Positions 4,851 through 5,059 of a DNA stretch of 5,059 bases are shown piece after piece. The stretch spans positions 1-5,059 of the forward strand of contig JAOUEK010000185.1 of assembly GCA_029858755.1 (NCBI GenBank). The letters are read 5' to 3'. The notes beneath the pieces are model-generated. The model did not search any database, had not been told where the DNA came from, and saw only the letters and a program-made list of their open reading frames with translations. Position 1 is the first letter of the stretch. Each line of letters begins with the position of its first letter. The stretch comes from Thermoleophilia bacterium (lineage in GTDB: Bacteria > Actinomycetota > Thermoleophilia > Gaiellales > Gaiellaceae). The position numbers and the translations under genes were made by a program.

Positions 4851-5059
4851 GCCACCGGCAGGAGGTCGTGGCGCTCCTCCAGGGGCTGCTCCGGCTGGAC
4901 ACGGTCAACCCGCCGGGGAACGAGACGCTCGCGGCCGAGCACCTGCGCGCGTACCTCGCCGCCCACGGCGTCGCGAGCCACGTCGTCGGCAAGGCTCCCG
5001 AGCGTGCCAGCGTGCTCGCCCGGCTCCCAGGGTCCGGCAGCGGGCCGTCGCTGCTGCTG
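4847..5059 (+). CDS. M20-family metallopeptidase/deacylase (ArgE/DapE/CPG2-like), N-terminal fragment
   Basis: Only the first 71 residues are in the window, and the frame runs off the edge at 5059. The segment LLQGLLRLDTVNPPGNE (10-26) followed by AAEHLRAYLAAHGV (29-42) is the typical opening of M20 zinc enzymes, which remove acyl groups or terminal residues from amino acids and peptides. The fragment ends at GPSLLL, just before the strand that normally leads to the first metal ligand (HxDVVP), so catalysis and subfamily cannot be judged. The frame is open upstream, but no ATG, GTG or TTG occurs in it between 4742 and 4846, so GTG 4847 is the furthest plausible start. An inner GTG at 4868 has AGGAGG only 2 nt away, too close. 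No signal peptide is seen. It is divergent from rarA. Confidence 0.85.
   Translation, partial: MSHRQEVVALLQGLLRLDTVNPPGNETLAAEHLRAYLAAHGVASHVVGKAPERASVLARLPGSGSGPSLLL

Noticed and set aside
4756..4992. N-terminal extension of RarA by up to 79 residues
   Set aside because: The extra residues are Arg/Ser-rich and unlike any RarA N-terminus. They would overlap the divergent M20 coding region, and RarA-like sequence begins shortly after GTG 4755.
1..5059. Mobile element, CRISPR array, tRNA, toxin-antitoxin or defence module
   Set aside because: I looked on both strands for transposase or integrase motifs, terminal repeats, regularly spaced repeats and tRNA-like cloverleaf ends and found none. 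The gene content is ordinary chromosomal metabolism and repair.

Overview
This is a GC-rich chromosomal stretch with tightly packed genes, frequent GTG starts and strongly GC-biased third codon positions. That, an AhpE-type peroxiredoxin and a small anchored protein ending in cysteine fit a high-GC actinobacterium, perhaps a Thermoleophilia-like lineage. The taxonomic call is inference from style and protein families, since no rRNA or other marker is present.

Layout, left to right. A small membrane-anchored helical protein of unknown function (1-468, minus) is divergent from a class III PLP aminotransferase (613-1965, plus). The 144 bp between them hold a promoter for each gene. The aminotransferase converges on an alpha/beta hydrolase (2000-2773, minus) across 34 bp that can fold into two small GC hairpins. 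A 241 bp non-coding gap (2774-3014) with a very strong G:C hairpin and a 15 bp inverted repeat separates the hydrolase from a two-gene minus-strand operon. That operon is rarA (3469-4755), an AAA+ ATPase of stalled replication forks, whose end overlaps by 20 bp an AhpE-like 1-Cys peroxiredoxin (3015-3488). To the right of rarA, a divergent promoter region leads into an M20-family metallopeptidase or deacylase gene cut off by the window edge (4847-5059, plus). A possible 23-codon leader ORF precedes that gene and overlaps its start through GTGA.

How the genes relate: the only strong functional coupling visible is rarA with the peroxiredoxin, which joins replication-fork maintenance to peroxide detoxification on one transcript. 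The aminotransferase, hydrolase and M20 genes are catabolic or housekeeping enzymes with no evident shared pathway. Translation starts appear to be of two kinds. The aminotransferase, hydrolase and peroxiredoxin have Shine-Dalgarno sequences. The small anchored protein, rarA and the mini-ORF lack a usable one and instead have a -10-like hexamer 6-9 nt before the start, as expected for leaderless mRNAs.

I see no mobile element, CRISPR array, phage gene, defence module or RNA gene. The window looks like ordinary chromosome. The points worth a second look are the face-to-face promoters and overlapping mini-ORF before the M20 gene, the rarA/peroxiredoxin overlap, and a hydrolase with its usual acid residue displaced.
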